Source: Bradyrhizobium sp. 1(2017)
GTDB lineage: Bacteria > Pseudomonadota > Alphaproteobacteria > Rhizobiales > Xanthobacteraceae
Length of the DNA stretch: 64,000 nucleotides
Direction: 5' to 3'
Assembly: GCF_011602485.2 (NCBI RefSeq)
Contig: NZ_CP050022.2
Location: 2,376,001-2,440,000 of the forward strand
The notes beneath the pieces were generated by a model that was not told where the DNA came from, did not search any database, and saw only the letters and a list, made by a program, of their open reading frames with translations. Both the position numbers and the translations under genes were made by a program. Numbering within the stretch: the first letter of the stretch is position 1; each line of letters begins with the position of its first letter. This document shows positions 43,093 to 52,010 of the stretch, piece by piece.

Positions 43093-43863
43093 ATGGTTTG
43101 GGATCCGCAGCAATATCTGAAGTTCTCCGGCCACCGCCTGCGGCCTGCCGTCGACCTGTTGATGCGAATTCCGGATTTCGCGCCGCGCGCGATCGCGGAT
43201 CTCGGGGCGGGCGCCGGAAATGTGACGAAACTGATCAAGGAGCGCTGGCCCGATGCAAGCGTGACCGGCGTCGAGGGCTCGGCCGAGATGGTCGCGGCAG
43301 GCCGCAAGGCCGCGCCCGACGTGGAATGGTCACATGAAGACCTCGGCCATTGGCGTCCCGCAAAGCGGTATGACTTGATCTATTCCAATGCCGCACTGCA
43401 CTGGCTGCCCAATCATGCGGCACTGTTCCCGTCGGTCATGAAGGAGGTGACGCCTGGCGGCATGCTCGCGGTGCAGATGCCGCGCAACTTCACCGCGCCC
43501 TCGCATGTGTTGATCGGCGAGACGGCCCTGGACGGTCCCTGGCGATCCAAGGTCGAGCACCTCGTCACCCCGCCGCCGGTCGAGGGGCCGGCCTTCTATC
43601 ACGAGCTTCTTTCGCCGCTGTCACAAAACATCGACATCTGGGAGACCGAATATCTGCAGGTGCTCGAAGGCGAGAACCCCGTGAAGGAATGGACCAAGGG
43701 GACCTGGCTGACGCGCTATCTCGATGTCCTGCAGGGTGACGAGAAGGCCGCGTTCGAAGCGGCCTATGGGGCGCGCGTCGCAAGGTCCTATCCGAAGAAT
43801 GCCGCGGGGCAGACCCTGTTCCCGTTCCGGCGCCTCTTCATGGTCGCTCAGCGCAAAGGCTGA
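43093..43863 (+). CDS. tam: Trans-aconitate 2-methyltransferase
   Basis: 256 residues that align along their length with E. coli Tam: WDPQQYLKFSGHRLRPAVDLL at the N-terminus, ADLGAGAGNVTKLI (SAM motif I, 35-48), YDLIYSNAALHWLPNHAALFP, and LLAVQMPRN-type motif III followed by a C-terminal GQTLFPFRRLFMVAQR. The enzyme methylates trans-aconitate, an inhibitor of aconitase formed spontaneously from cis-aconitate. ATG at 43093. Confidence 0.88.
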   Translation: MVWDPQQYLKFSGHRLRPAVDLLMRIPDFAPRAIADLGAGAGNVTKLIKERWPDASVTGVEGSAEMVAAGRKAAPDVEWSHEDLGHWRPAKRYDLIYSNAALHWLPNHAALFPSVMKEVTPGGMLAVQMPRNFTAPSHVLIGETALDGPWRSKVEHLVTPPPVEGPAFYHELLSPLSQNIDIWETEYLQVLEGENPVKEWTKGTWLTRYLDVLQGDEKAAFEAAYGARVARSYPKNAAGQTLFPFRRLFMVAQRKG

Positions 43864-44070
43864 TGGCCCTGCCGCAATGCGATATGAGCGCTATTCCCTT
43901 GGACGAGCGCGGTGCCGGGTTGCGCATCCGGCGGTCGTCAAGCTAGCTTGGCTGCGGCAAGTTGGGCTTAGGTCTAGTTGTTCGGGTGGTGGCTAGCAGC
44001 CAATACAGACTGCGAGACTGGACGGCAAAACAAAAATAACCCGGTTTAGAGGTTGTTGGGAGGTTACTTC

Positions 44071-45072
44071 ATGCGCAAGCTGCTGCTTCTTGCGGTTGCC
44101 GCTACGGCTGTTCTCATCGCTCCTGTCGCCCAAGCCCAGAGTCCGATCGTCATCAAATTCAGCCATGTCGTGGCGAACGACACCCCGAAGGGCAAGGGCG
44201 CGCTGAAGTTCAAGGAACTCGCCGAGAAGTACACCGACGGCAAGGTCAAGGTCGAAGTCTACCCGAACTCCACGCTCTACAAGGACAAGGAGGAGATCGA
44301 GGCGCTCCAGCTCGGCTCGGTGCACATGCTGGCGCCCTCGACTGCGAAATTCGCGCCGCTCGGCATCAAGGAGTTCGAGGCCCTCGACTTGCCCTGGCTG
44401 TTCAAGGACGACCAGACCTATTCCAACGCGATGAAGGGCACCGTCGGCAAATGGCTGTTCCAGAAGCTCGAGGCCAAGGGCATCACCGGGCTCGCTTATT
44501 GGGACAACGGCTTCCACATGCTCTCGGCCAACCGCGCCCTGGTGAAGCCGACCGATTTCCAGGGCCTGAAATTCCGCATCTCCGGATCGAAGGTCGCGGA
44601 CCAGTATTTCCGGCTGCTCGGGACGATCCCGCAAATCATGGCGTTCTCCGAGGTCTACCAGGCGCTTCAAACCGGCGTCGTCGACGGTTGCGAGAACACG
44701 CCGTCCAATTATCTGACGCAGAAGTTCTACGAGGTGCAGAAGGACATCACCGTGTCCTATCACGCGCATCTGCAATATGCTGTCATCGTCAACGCGAAGT
44801 TCTGGTCGGGCCTGCCGCCCGACATCCGCACCCAGCTCGACAAGGCGATGGCGGACGCGACCGACTACACCAACTCGATCGCGCGCCAGGAGAACGAGGA
44901 CGCGCTGGCCGAGATCAAGAAGACAGGCAAGACCACGCTGCATTACCTCACCGACGCCGATCGCAAGGCGTGGCAGGAGGCGATGCAGCCGACCTACAAA
45001 TGGGCGAAGGGCCGGGTCGGGCAGGAGGTGCTCGATCTCGTCGCCAAGGAACTCGACGTCAAGATGAACTGA
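44071..45072 (+). CDS. dctP: TRAP transporter periplasmic dicarboxylate-binding protein
   Basis: 333 residues. Signal peptide (RKLLLLAVAATAVLIAPVAQAQ, cleavage near 22), then DctP family motifs: IKFSHVVANDTPKGKGALKFKELAEK, the conserved Arg in LKFRISGSKVADQYF, and GVVDGCENTPSNY. The fold binds C4-dicarboxylates or related carboxylates. GGGAGG precedes the ATG at 44071; the frame is open to 44053. The TRAP permease follows after a hairpin. Confidence 0.9.
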   Translation: MRKLLLLAVAATAVLIAPVAQAQSPIVIKFSHVVANDTPKGKGALKFKELAEKYTDGKVKVEVYPNSTLYKDKEEIEALQLGSVHMLAPSTAKFAPLGIKEFEALDLPWLFKDDQTYSNAMKGTVGKWLFQKLEAKGITGLAYWDNGFHMLSANRALVKPTDFQGLKFRISGSKVADQYFRLLGTIPQIMAFSEVYQALQTGVVDGCENTPSNYLTQKFYEVQKDITVSYHAHLQYAVIVNAKFWSGLPPDIRTQLDKAMADATDYTNSIARQENEDALAEIKKTGKTTLHYLTDADRKAWQEAMQPTYKWAKGRVGQEVLDLVAKELDVKMN

Positions 45073-45100
45073 CGGCCGCGCCTTACTGAGAACAATAACG

Positions 45101-45130
45101 ACGGTCGGGAGTGATCGCACTCCCGGCCGT
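45101..45130 (+). terminator. Intercistronic hairpin between dctP and the permease
   Basis: 13-bp stem ACGGTCGGGAGTG/CACTCCCGGCCGT with one G-T pair and loop ATCG, followed by TTTCGCTCTT. Such hairpins downstream of binding-protein genes raise their expression relative to the membrane parts. A GTG at 45111 lies inside the stem, arguing against it as the permease start. Confidence 0.6.
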
Positions 45131-45170
45131 TTCGCTCTTGAATGGACGAGCCAATGCTGGGGGGACGAAG

Positions 45171-47204
45171 TTGCTGCGTGCGCTGAACCGGGTGCTCAAT
45201 CATCTCGAGGAATGGCTGATTGCGACGATGATCGCGGCGGCGACCTCGCTGATCTTTGTCGCGGTGCTGCACCGTTACGGTGCAGGCCTTTCCATCGACA
45301 TCGCCAAATGGGCGGAAGCCCGCAATCTGGCCTTCCTCGCCGTGCCCGCGCGGGCGGCGTTCGTCTGGCTCGCCGCGCTCGACCTGTCCTGGGCGCAGGA
45401 GCTCTGCATCTACATGTTCATCTGGATGGCGAAGTTCGGCGCGGCCTACGGCGTGCGCACCGGCATCCATGTCGGCGTCGACGTGCTCGTCAACATCCTG
45501 CCGGGCGGATCGCGCCGCCGCGTCATCACGTTCGGACTGCTGTGCGGCGCGTTGTTCACCGCCATCGTCGGCTATTTCGGGGCGGCGTTCGTCAGCCAGA
45601 TGTGGCAGACCGGCCAGCAGTCCAACGACCTCGAAGCGCCGATGTGGATGGTGTATCTCACCATCCCGCTCGGCTCCGCCCTGATGTGCTTCCGCTTCCT
45701 GCAGGTGGCCTGGTCGTTCCACCGCACCGGCGAGCTGCCGCATCACGACATGGCCGGCGTCGAAGGCGTCGAGGCGGATCCGGTGCATCCGGCGCCGGTC
45801 ACGCCCACTCAGGTCGTGCGGGACGAGCGCAGCCCGCTTGGCTGGATCCTGATGCTCCTGCCGGTCCTGATCGTCGCCCTGTGTTTTGCGCATGCCGGCC
45901 ACGTCATCACGCTGCCGCAAGGCGTGCGCGTCCTCATCGTGTTCGCGCTCCTGCTGTCGTTGATGCTGACGGGCATGCCGATCTCGATCGCGCTCGGTCT
46001 GACCGTGCTCAGCTTCATGTTCACGCTGACCGACGTGCGAACGGAATCGGTGGCGCTGAAGCTGTTCACCGGCATCGAGAATTTCGAGATCATGGCGATC
46101 CCGTTCTTCATCCTCGCCGGCAACTTCCTGACCCATGGCGGCGTGGCGCGCCGGATGATCACGTTCGCGACCTCGCTGGTCGGCCATTGGTATGGCGGTC
46201 TCGCGTTGTCGGGCGTGGTGGCCTGCGCGCTGTTCGCGGCGATCTCCGGCTCCTCGCCGGCGACCGTGGTGGCGATCGGCTCGGTGATTTTGCCGGCAAT
46301 GGTCGCGCAAGGGTTTCCGAAGCGGTTCGGGGCGGGCGTGATCACGACGTCGGGCTCGCTCGGCATTCTCATTCCGCCGTCGATCCCGATGGTGCTCTAC
46401 GCCGTCTCCACCAATAGCTCGGTCGGCAAGCTGTTCATCGCCGGCATCGTGCCGGGTCTCGTGTTGGCCACGCTGCTCGGCATGACGACGTTCTATCGCG
46501 CCTGGCGCAACGACTATCCGCGGATGCCGAAGGCGACGCTGTACGAGCGCTTCGATGCATTCCGCAAGTCGATCTGGGGCATCCTGCTGATCGTGATCGT
46601 GATCGGCGGCATCTATAGCGGCCTGTTCACGCCGACGGAGGCTGCCGCGGTCAGCGCGGTCTACGCCTTCATCGTCGCGGTGTTCATCTACAAGGACCTC
46701 AAGCTGCGCGACGTGCCGCGGGTGCTGCTGTCGTCGGCGAATCTTTCGGCGATGCTGCTCTACATCATCACCAACGCCGTGCTGTTCTCGTTCCTGATGA
46801 CCTATGAGAACGTGCCGCAGGCGCTGGCACAGTGGATGATCGACCAGGGCCTGGGGTGGATCGGCTTCCTGCTGCTCGTCAATCTGCTGCTGCTGCTGGC
46901 GGGCAACGTGATGGAGCCGTCCTCCATCATCCTGATCATGGCGCCGATCCTGTTCCCGGTCGCGGTCAAGCTCGGCATCGACCCCATCCATTTCGGTATC
47001 CTGATGACGGTCAACATGGAGGTCGGGCTGTGTCATCCGCCCGTCGGCCTCAACCTCTATGTCGCCTCAGGCATCGCCAAGATGGGCATCACCGAGCTCA
47101 CGGTGGCGGTGTGGCCGTGGCTGCTGACGATGCTGGGATTCTTGGTGGTCGTGACGTACTGGCCGGGCCTGTCGTTGTGGCTGCCGAGGCTACTGGGGAT
47201 GTAG
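45171..47204 (+). CDS. Fused TRAP transporter permease (DctQ-DctM)
   Basis: 677 residues combining a small subunit (DctQ, about 1-210, four helices; SWAQELCIYMFIWMAKFGAAYGVRTGIHVGVD) and a large subunit (DctM, about 225-677, 12 helices; GMPISIALGLTVLSFMFT, FFILAGNFLTHGG, SGSSPATVVAIGSVILPAM, GLFTPTEAAAVSAVYAF, HPPVGLNLYVA). Usual TRAP systems encode these separately. The TTG at 45171 is preferred: GGGGG lies 6 nt upstream and the DctQ sequence begins there, while an earlier GTG falls in the hairpin. The transporter imports carboxylates using a sodium or proton gradient. Confidence 0.85.
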   Translation: MLRALNRVLNHLEEWLIATMIAAATSLIFVAVLHRYGAGLSIDIAKWAEARNLAFLAVPARAAFVWLAALDLSWAQELCIYMFIWMAKFGAAYGVRTGIHVGVDVLVNILPGGSRRRVITFGLLCGALFTAIVGYFGAAFVSQMWQTGQQSNDLEAPMWMVYLTIPLGSALMCFRFLQVAWSFHRTGELPHHDMAGVEGVEADPVHPAPVTPTQVVRDERSPLGWILMLLPVLIVALCFAHAGHVITLPQGVRVLIVFALLLSLMLTGMPISIALGLTVLSFMFTLTDVRTESVALKLFTGIENFEIMAIPFFILAGNFLTHGGVARRMITFATSLVGHWYGGLALSGVVACALFAAISGSSPATVVAIGSVILPAMVAQGFPKRFGAGVITTSGSLGILIPPSIPMVLYAVSTNSSVGKLFIAGIVPGLVLATLLGMTTFYRAWRNDYPRMPKATLYERFDAFRKSIWGILLIVIVIGGIYSGLFTPTEAAAVSAVYAFIVAVFIYKDLKLRDVPRVLLSSANLSAMLLYIITNAVLFSFLMTYENVPQALAQWMIDQGLGWIGFLLLVNLLLLLAGNVMEPSSIILIMAPILFPVAVKLGIDPIHFGILMTVNMEVGLCHPPVGLNLYVASGIAKMGITELTVAVWPWLLTMLGFLVVVTYWPGLSLWLPRLLGM

Positions 47205-47217
47205 CCGAAGAAAACGT

Positions 47218-47254
47218 CGTAGCCCGGATTGCGCTTCCCTTCATCCGGGCTACG
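47218..47254. repeat. Dispersed palindromic repeat (CGTAGCCCGGAT type)
   Basis: CGTAGCCCGGAT at 47218-47229 and its exact reverse complement ATCCGGGCTACG at 47243-47254 around a 13-nt loop. It is a common bradyrhizobial extragenic palindrome and may terminate the TRAP operon. Confidence 0.65.
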
Positions 47255-47327
47255 CATCCTCCGTTGCCAATGGCCATCGACCGCCGGATGCGGTTAGATG
47301 CCGCGCGACAAGCCGGGAGGAAAGAGC

Positions 47328-49241
47328 ATGACAGAACCCAGCAGCAGCGAGCCGAAAGACGCAACACCCTCCGTCATCGCGCAGCATGACGCCATGTTGA
47401 ACGCGCTGCCGTTCTCCGACACGCGGGATTTCGACGACGCTGCGCGCGGCTTTCTCGGCACGATCGAGAATGCAGAGATCACCAATCCGCAAGGGCGTAC
47501 GGTCTGGAGCCTGAAGCCCTACGGCTTCCTCTCGGCCGAGGACGCGCCGCCGACCGTCAATCCGAGCCTGTGGCGACAATCGCGCCTCAACATGCATCAC
47601 GGGCTATTCGAGGTCGTGCCGGGCGTCTATCAGGTGCGCGGGCTCGACATCGCCAACATGACGCTGATTGAGGGTGACAGCGGCGTCATCGTCGTGGACA
47701 CGCTGACCTCGATCGAGGGCGCGCGGGCCGCACTCGAGCTCTATTTCAGGCATCGCGGACGGAAGCCGGTCGCGGCCGTCATCTTCACCCATACCCATAC
47801 CGATCATTGGGGCGGCGCGCGCGGCGTGCTGGAGGAGGATGCGCCCATCATCGCGCCGAACCTGTTCATGGAGCATGCCGTCTCCGAGAACATCATCGCG
47901 GGACCGGCGATGTTGCGGCGTGCGCAATACCAGTTCGGCCCGCTGCTCGCCAAGGGCGTGCGCGGCCAGGTCGATTGCGGTCTCGGCAAGTCGATGGCGG
48001 CAGGATCGGTTGCGCTGCTGCGGCCGACCGATTTGATCATGGCGACCGGCGATACGCGCGTGATCGACGGTGTCGCGTTCGAATTCCAGATGGCGCCGAA
48101 CAGCGAAGCGCCGGCAGAGATGCACTTCTTCGTCCCGCGCTATCGGCTGTTGAACCTCGCGGAGAACTGCACGCACAATTTCCACAATCTGCTGCCGTTC
48201 CGGGGCGCCGACGTGCGCGACGCGCTGGCCTGGTCGAAATACCTGAACGAGGCCCTGCTGCTCTGGGACGGCAAGGCGGAGGCGATGTGCGGCCAGCATC
48301 ACTGGCCGGTGTGGGGGCGCGAGCGCATAGGCACGATGATCCGGCAGCAACGCGACCTCTACAAGTTCGCGCATGACCAGACCATCCGCCTGATGAACCA
48401 CGGTCTCACCGCCGCCGAGATCGCCGAGACGATCCAGCTGCCGAAGAGCCTGGAGGCCGCCTGGCACGGCCGCGGCTATTACGGCCACATCCGGCATAAT
48501 GTGAAGGCGATCTACCAGAAATATCTCGGCTGGTACGATGCCAACCCGGTCAATCTCGATCCGCTGCCGCCGGTGGAGTCAGGCAAGAAGTATGTCGAGT
48601 ATATGGGCGGCGCGGACGCCATCCTTGAGCGGGCGCGGACGGATTTCGACAAGGGCGAGTTTCGCTTCGTTGCGCAAGCGCTCGGCCATCTCGTCTTCGC
48701 CGAGCCGGACAATCAGGCCGCGCGCAAATTGCTGGCGGATACGCTGGAGCAGCTCGGCTATGCCGCGGAGAGCGCGACCTGGCGCAATGCCTATCTGTTC
48801 GGTGCGCAGGAATTGCGCCAGGGCATGCCGAAAGTGCCGGCGCGCCCGCCGATGCCGCGCGAGACGCTCGCAGCATTGCGCACCTCCCAGCTCTGGGACG
48901 TGCTCGGTATCCGCCTCAATGGTCCGAAGGCGGAAGGCAAGCACATCGTCTTGAACTGGAGCTTCTCCGACACCGGCGAGACCTTTGTGCTCAACCTGGA
49001 GAACTCTGCGCTCACCTATAGCGAAGGCGTGCGGGCGGAGGGCGCCGATGCCAGCTTCGCGCTGGCACGGTCGACGCTAGACGAGGTCATCGCGAAGCTG
49101 ACGAGCTTTCCGGAGGCCGTCGCCGCGGGGAAGGTCAAGATGTCGGGCAACCCGATGAAGCTCGCCGAGCTGATGGGGCTGATGGACGAATTCCCGAGGA
49201 TGTTCGAGATCGTCGAGCCAAAGCGGGCGGGGGTGGTGTAG
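47328..49241 (+). CDS. Alkylsulfatase (SdsA/BDS1-type metallo-beta-lactamase fold)
   Basis: 637 residues with the layout of linear alkylsulfatases: an N-terminal metallo-beta-lactamase domain with THTHTDHWGG (His155, His157, Asp159, His160), AENCTHNFHNLLPFRGADVRD supplying further metal ligands, a dimerisation region (about 375-500), and a C-terminal SCP2-like domain (about 525-637) that recruits alkyl chains. These enzymes release sulfate from SDS-like esters using a binuclear zinc centre. Unlike secreted SdsA1, no signal peptide is visible. GGGAGGAAAG precedes the ATG. Confidence 0.85.
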   Translation: MTEPSSSEPKDATPSVIAQHDAMLNALPFSDTRDFDDAARGFLGTIENAEITNPQGRTVWSLKPYGFLSAEDAPPTVNPSLWRQSRLNMHHGLFEVVPGVYQVRGLDIANMTLIEGDSGVIVVDTLTSIEGARAALELYFRHRGRKPVAAVIFTHTHTDHWGGARGVLEEDAPIIAPNLFMEHAVSENIIAGPAMLRRAQYQFGPLLAKGVRGQVDCGLGKSMAAGSVALLRPTDLIMATGDTRVIDGVAFEFQMAPNSEAPAEMHFFVPRYRLLNLAENCTHNFHNLLPFRGADVRDALAWSKYLNEALLLWDGKAEAMCGQHHWPVWGRERIGTMIRQQRDLYKFAHDQTIRLMNHGLTAAEIAETIQLPKSLEAAWHGRGYYGHIRHNVKAIYQKYLGWYDANPVNLDPLPPVESGKKYVEYMGGADAILERARTDFDKGEFRFVAQALGHLVFAEPDNQAARKLLADTLEQLGYAAESATWRNAYLFGAQELRQGMPKVPARPPMPRETLAALRTSQLWDVLGIRLNGPKAEGKHIVLNWSFSDTGETFVLNLENSALTYSEGVRAEGADASFALARSTLDEVIAKLTSFPEAVAAGKVKMSGNPMKLAELMGLMDEFPRMFEIVEPKRAGVV

Positions 49242-49259
49242 GGCGGCGCTTGCTTCTTC

Positions 49260-49282
49260 CCTTCTCCCCTTGCGGGAGAAGG
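49260..49282. repeat. REP-like palindrome left of IS copy 1
   Basis: CCTTCTCCC-CTTGC-GGGAGAAGG type unit followed by TGGCGCGCTC. It ends 10 bp before the IS end and is the same unit as at 3126. Confidence 0.65.
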
Positions 49283-49346
49283 TGGCGCGCTCTGTCCAGC
49301 GGATGGATGGGTAACACAATAGACCGGATGGATAGGTGACAGTCGT

Positions 49347-50525
49347 TCATGATTTGATCAGCTGCGGCGCTGCGCTAGCGCAGCGCCGCAGCTTGCGTGT
49401 TTGCTGGTCGATGATGCCGATCGGCACGTCGAAGAAGCGCACTTGCCAGGCTCCGTCCTCGGTTTCCTCGACAGCGACTGCTTCACCGCCGAGAGCGCTG
49501 CAGATGTGGATGAGGTCGCCACGCCATTTGATCTCGCCGTTGGAGCGAACCTGGCGAACCGCGGCTTCGGATGGATAATCAGGCTTGGGAAGCCGCCTTG
49601 GCATCTCACGGGGCGAAGGCTGATAGCAGCTGGCAGGCGGGCGCTGGCCAAGCGCTTCGTGCGGCCGCTCTTCATTGTAGTCGCGTGCAAATGCCGAGAA
49701 CCGACGAGCCTGCGCCGCCCGGGTTGGCGGCGGTGGCCGCATGGCTTCCAGAAGCGTGAGGTGAAAGCGCTCGTGCCGGCCGTTCTGCTGCGGGTGGCCA
49801 GGATCGATCCGTTCATGACGGATACCAAGCTTGATCCACCATACCGACAGCGCCGTCAGGCCGGTGGTTCCGGTCGAGGCGAATGGCGAGCCGTTGTCGG
49901 AGCGGATGATCTGCGGCAAGCCGTACTCGCGAAACGCCCGCTCCAGCAGTGGTTGGCATTCGCCATATTGCGTGCTGCCCGTCGCCGCCAAACTAATCAA
50001 ATAGCGGCTGAAGCCGTCGGTCACTGTGAAGGGTTCAACCCGAGAGCCGTCGCCCAGTCGAATCCAGCCCTTGTGATCGAGAGCCCATACATGGTTGGCA
50101 TGCCGAGGTACCGTCAGCTGCCCCATGCGCGGCGGCGCTCGTCGCCGCACCCGGCGACTGCTGACCAATCCCGCCCGTTTAAGAATCTCGCCTGCCGTCG
50201 AGGCCGACGGCCAATCGACGTCCCCTTGCCGAGCCTCGAGCCTGCTCACGATCTTGCGCGGTCCCCAGCTCGGCCGCTCAAGCCGCAGCCCCACGATCGC
50301 ATCCACGATGTGCCGTGGTGTCGCGCGCCCATGCACCCGCGCGGCGTGGGAGCGTTCCGCAAGCCCCCCAGGCCCCTCCAGCCGGTAGCGTTCCAACCAT
50401 TTGTAACCGGTCTTGCGACTGATCTCGTAGCGGTCGCAAAGCTCCGTCATCGTCCACAATCCGCTTCGCTGATCCGCGATGAACTTAATCCGTTGGTCCA
50501 TTGCGCAGCTCTCTCGCCAAGGCAT
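49347..50525 (-). CDS. IS481-family transposase (copy 1)
   Basis: 392 residues: N-terminal helix-turn-helix (LWTMTELCDRYEISRKTGYKWLERY, 23-47) and a DDE integrase core with Asp150 (WALDHKGW), Asp210 (RSDNGSPF) and Glu252 (NGRHERFH). All three catalytic residues are intact. ATG at 50525 has GGGAGGA about 8 nt upstream. The stop codon lies only 4 bp from the inner edge of the left terminal repeat. A 32-bp perfect palindrome sits within its last codons. Confidence 0.92.
   Translation of the reverse strand: MPWRESCAMDQRIKFIADQRSGLWTMTELCDRYEISRKTGYKWLERYRLEGPGGLAERSHAARVHGRATPRHIVDAIVGLRLERPSWGPRKIVSRLEARQGDVDWPSASTAGEILKRAGLVSSRRVRRRAPPRMGQLTVPRHANHVWALDHKGWIRLGDGSRVEPFTVTDGFSRYLISLAATGSTQYGECQPLLERAFREYGLPQIIRSDNGSPFASTGTTGLTALSVWWIKLGIRHERIDPGHPQQNGRHERFHLTLLEAMRPPPPTRAAQARRFSAFARDYNEERPHEALGQRPPASCYQPSPREMPRRLPKPDYPSEAAVRQVRSNGEIKWRGDLIHICSALGGEAVAVEETEDGAWQVRFFDVPIGIIDQQTRKLRRCASAAPQLIKS
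49361..49392. repeat. Perfect 32-bp palindrome in the transposase 3' end
   Basis: GCTGCGGCGCTGCGCT followed directly by its exact reverse complement AGCGCAGCGCCGCAGC, no spacer. It encodes residues LRRCASAAPQ near the C-terminus. Confidence 0.85.
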
Positions 50526-50611
50526 CGGCTGTTCCTCCCAGCCGACAGAGAACTGTCACCTATCCATCCGGTCTATTGTGTTACCTATCTATCCGGTCTG
50601 GACATCTCGGA

Positions 50612-50636
50612 GCCCTCTCCCGCAAGGGGAGAGGGC
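50612..50636. repeat. REP-like palindrome right of IS copy 1
   Basis: GCCCTCTCCC-GCAA-GGGGAGAGGGC, 7 bp outside the IS right end, in the opposite orientation to the left-side unit. Confidence 0.65.
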
Positions 50637-50663
50637 ACTGCGACTGGCAACGGCGTGGAAGAG

Positions 50664-51734
50664 CTACTCCGCGCTGCTCACCAGCTTGATCCGCGGCGCT
50701 TGCGCCTCGGTCAGGCTGCGATAGGCCGCCAGATAGTCCAGGGCCATGCGCCGCGCTGTGAAGCGCGTCTCGAACTGCTTGCGGATCGCGGTGCGGTCGA
50801 GTTGCGAAAGGCGGTTCACCACCCCGGCGGCGCTGATGATGTCCTCGACCACGAATCCGGTGAGGCCCTCGTCGATGATCTCCGGCACCGAGCCGCGGTT
50901 GAAAGCGACGACCGGCGTTCCGCAGGCCATGGCTTCGATCATCACAAGGCCGAACGGCTCCGGCCAGTCGATCGGCAACAGAAGCCCGAGCGCGCCGCTC
51001 AGGAAGTCCGACTTCTCGTGATCGCCGATCTCGCCGATGAAGTCGATCAGCGGATTGTTCTCGATCATCGGCCGGATCAGTTCGTCATAGTAATCCTGGT
51101 CGGCGCGATCGACCTTGGCCGCAATCTTTAGCGGAATACCGCAATGAGTCGCGATCTTGATGGCGCGGTCGACGCCCTTCTCGGGCGCGATGCGGCCGAG
51201 CACGGCGAGATATTCCTGTTTCGCCGGCTTCGGCGTCAGCAGGTTCTCCGGAAGACCGTGATGGATCGTCGTCACCCAATTCGCCTGCGGCACCGGCCGG
51301 CGCTGCGCATTCGAGATCGAGATGACAGGCATCTTTGAGAAGGTGTTGAAGACCGGCTGATGCTCCGGCAGGTCGAGCCGGCCATGCAGCGTGGTCACGA
51401 ATGGCGTCGGCTGCCGGTGGAACAGCGACCACGGATAATAATCGAGATGGAAGTGGAGGAAGTCGAACTCCTCGTCGTCACATTTTTGCCGCACCCGCTC
51501 CAGCAGCACCATGTGCAGTGCATTGGGATCGCGCACGGAACCGTCGAGACGGAGCGCCCGTGGCCACAGCGCATCCAGCTTGGCCGAGGTGTGGGAATCG
51601 CCGCTGGCGAATAATGTCACATCGTGCCCGAGGGCCACCAACTCTTCCGTCAACCAATGCACCACCCGCTCGGTGCCGCCATACAGCTTGGGTGGAACAG
51701 CCTCCGTCAACGGAGCTACCTGCGCGATGCGCAT
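50664..51734 (-). CDS. Family 4 glycosyltransferase
   Basis: 356 residues of GT-B fold: MRIAQVAPLTEAVPPKLYGGTERVVHWL (glycine loop near 20), FDFLHFHLDYYPWSLFHR, VTTLHGRLD, and the C-terminal sugar-nucleotide site VLGRIAPEKGVDRAI with PIDWPEPFGLVMIEAMACGTPVVAF (EX7E-type). Relatives build capsular or stress-related polysaccharides. AAAGGAG precedes the ATG at 51734. A perfect EcfG promoter match lies 74 bp further up. A stress-related extracellular or storage glycan is a reasonable guess. Confidence 0.88.
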   Translation of the reverse strand: MRIAQVAPLTEAVPPKLYGGTERVVHWLTEELVALGHDVTLFASGDSHTSAKLDALWPRALRLDGSVRDPNALHMVLLERVRQKCDDEEFDFLHFHLDYYPWSLFHRQPTPFVTTLHGRLDLPEHQPVFNTFSKMPVISISNAQRRPVPQANWVTTIHHGLPENLLTPKPAKQEYLAVLGRIAPEKGVDRAIKIATHCGIPLKIAAKVDRADQDYYDELIRPMIENNPLIDFIGEIGDHEKSDFLSGALGLLLPIDWPEPFGLVMIEAMACGTPVVAFNRGSVPEIIDEGLTGFVVEDIISAAGVVNRLSQLDRTAIRKQFETRFTARRMALDYLAAYRSLTEAQAPRIKLVSSAE

Positions 51735-51805
51735 CTCACCATCTCCTTTGTGCGATCATGAACGTAAAAAGCCCCCGCCAGTACGGCACCGGCATGCCAG
51801 ACAGG

Positions 51806-51832
51806 GGAACGTTCCCGCACTTGCGAAGTTCC
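51806..51832. promoter_or_regulatory. Overlapping EcfG promoter matches on both strands
   Basis: Minus strand: GGAAC (51832-51828), 16 bp, CGTT (51811-51808), perfect, for the glycosyltransferase. Plus strand: GGAAC (51806-51810), 16 bp, AGTT (51827-51830), one mismatch, toward the ABC transporter. The two share the same bases because the site is nearly palindromic. Confidence 0.6.
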
Positions 51833-52010
51833 TTCTCCTGAACGTTACATCTTCGACACGTCCGCGGACCGTCTCGATGCTGCCACTACATCTTCTCAGA
51901 TCGTCCGCATCCGCATGTCGTGATCGCCCGGCCCGGGAACCGAGGCGAAGAGGTCGATGTTCAGTCGATCAGTAACAAAATGAAAATCAGCATAACGGGG
52001 CGATAGCCAT

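Larger units (their letters stand above)
49293..50604 (-). mobile_element. IS481-type insertion sequence, copy 1 (complete)
   Basis: About 1312 bp bounded by TGTCCAG at 49293 and its complement CTGGACA ending at 50604. The terminal inverted repeats are about 51 bp (49293-49343) and 53 bp (50552-50604), differing at a few sites; each contains two tandem versions of GGATRGATRGGTRACA. It carries one transposase. No clear target-site duplication was found. A second near-identical copy begins at 63027 in the opposite orientation. Confidence 0.85.

Noticed and set aside
49283..50611. Target-site duplication around IS copy 1
   Set aside because: Flanks read GCGCTC and TCTCGG; no direct repeat longer than 2-3 bp can be defined.
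51936..51960. GGAAC upstream of the ABC exporter as a second EcfG promoter
   Set aside because: The nearest GTT is one base too far (N18), and the -10 lacks the preceding C.
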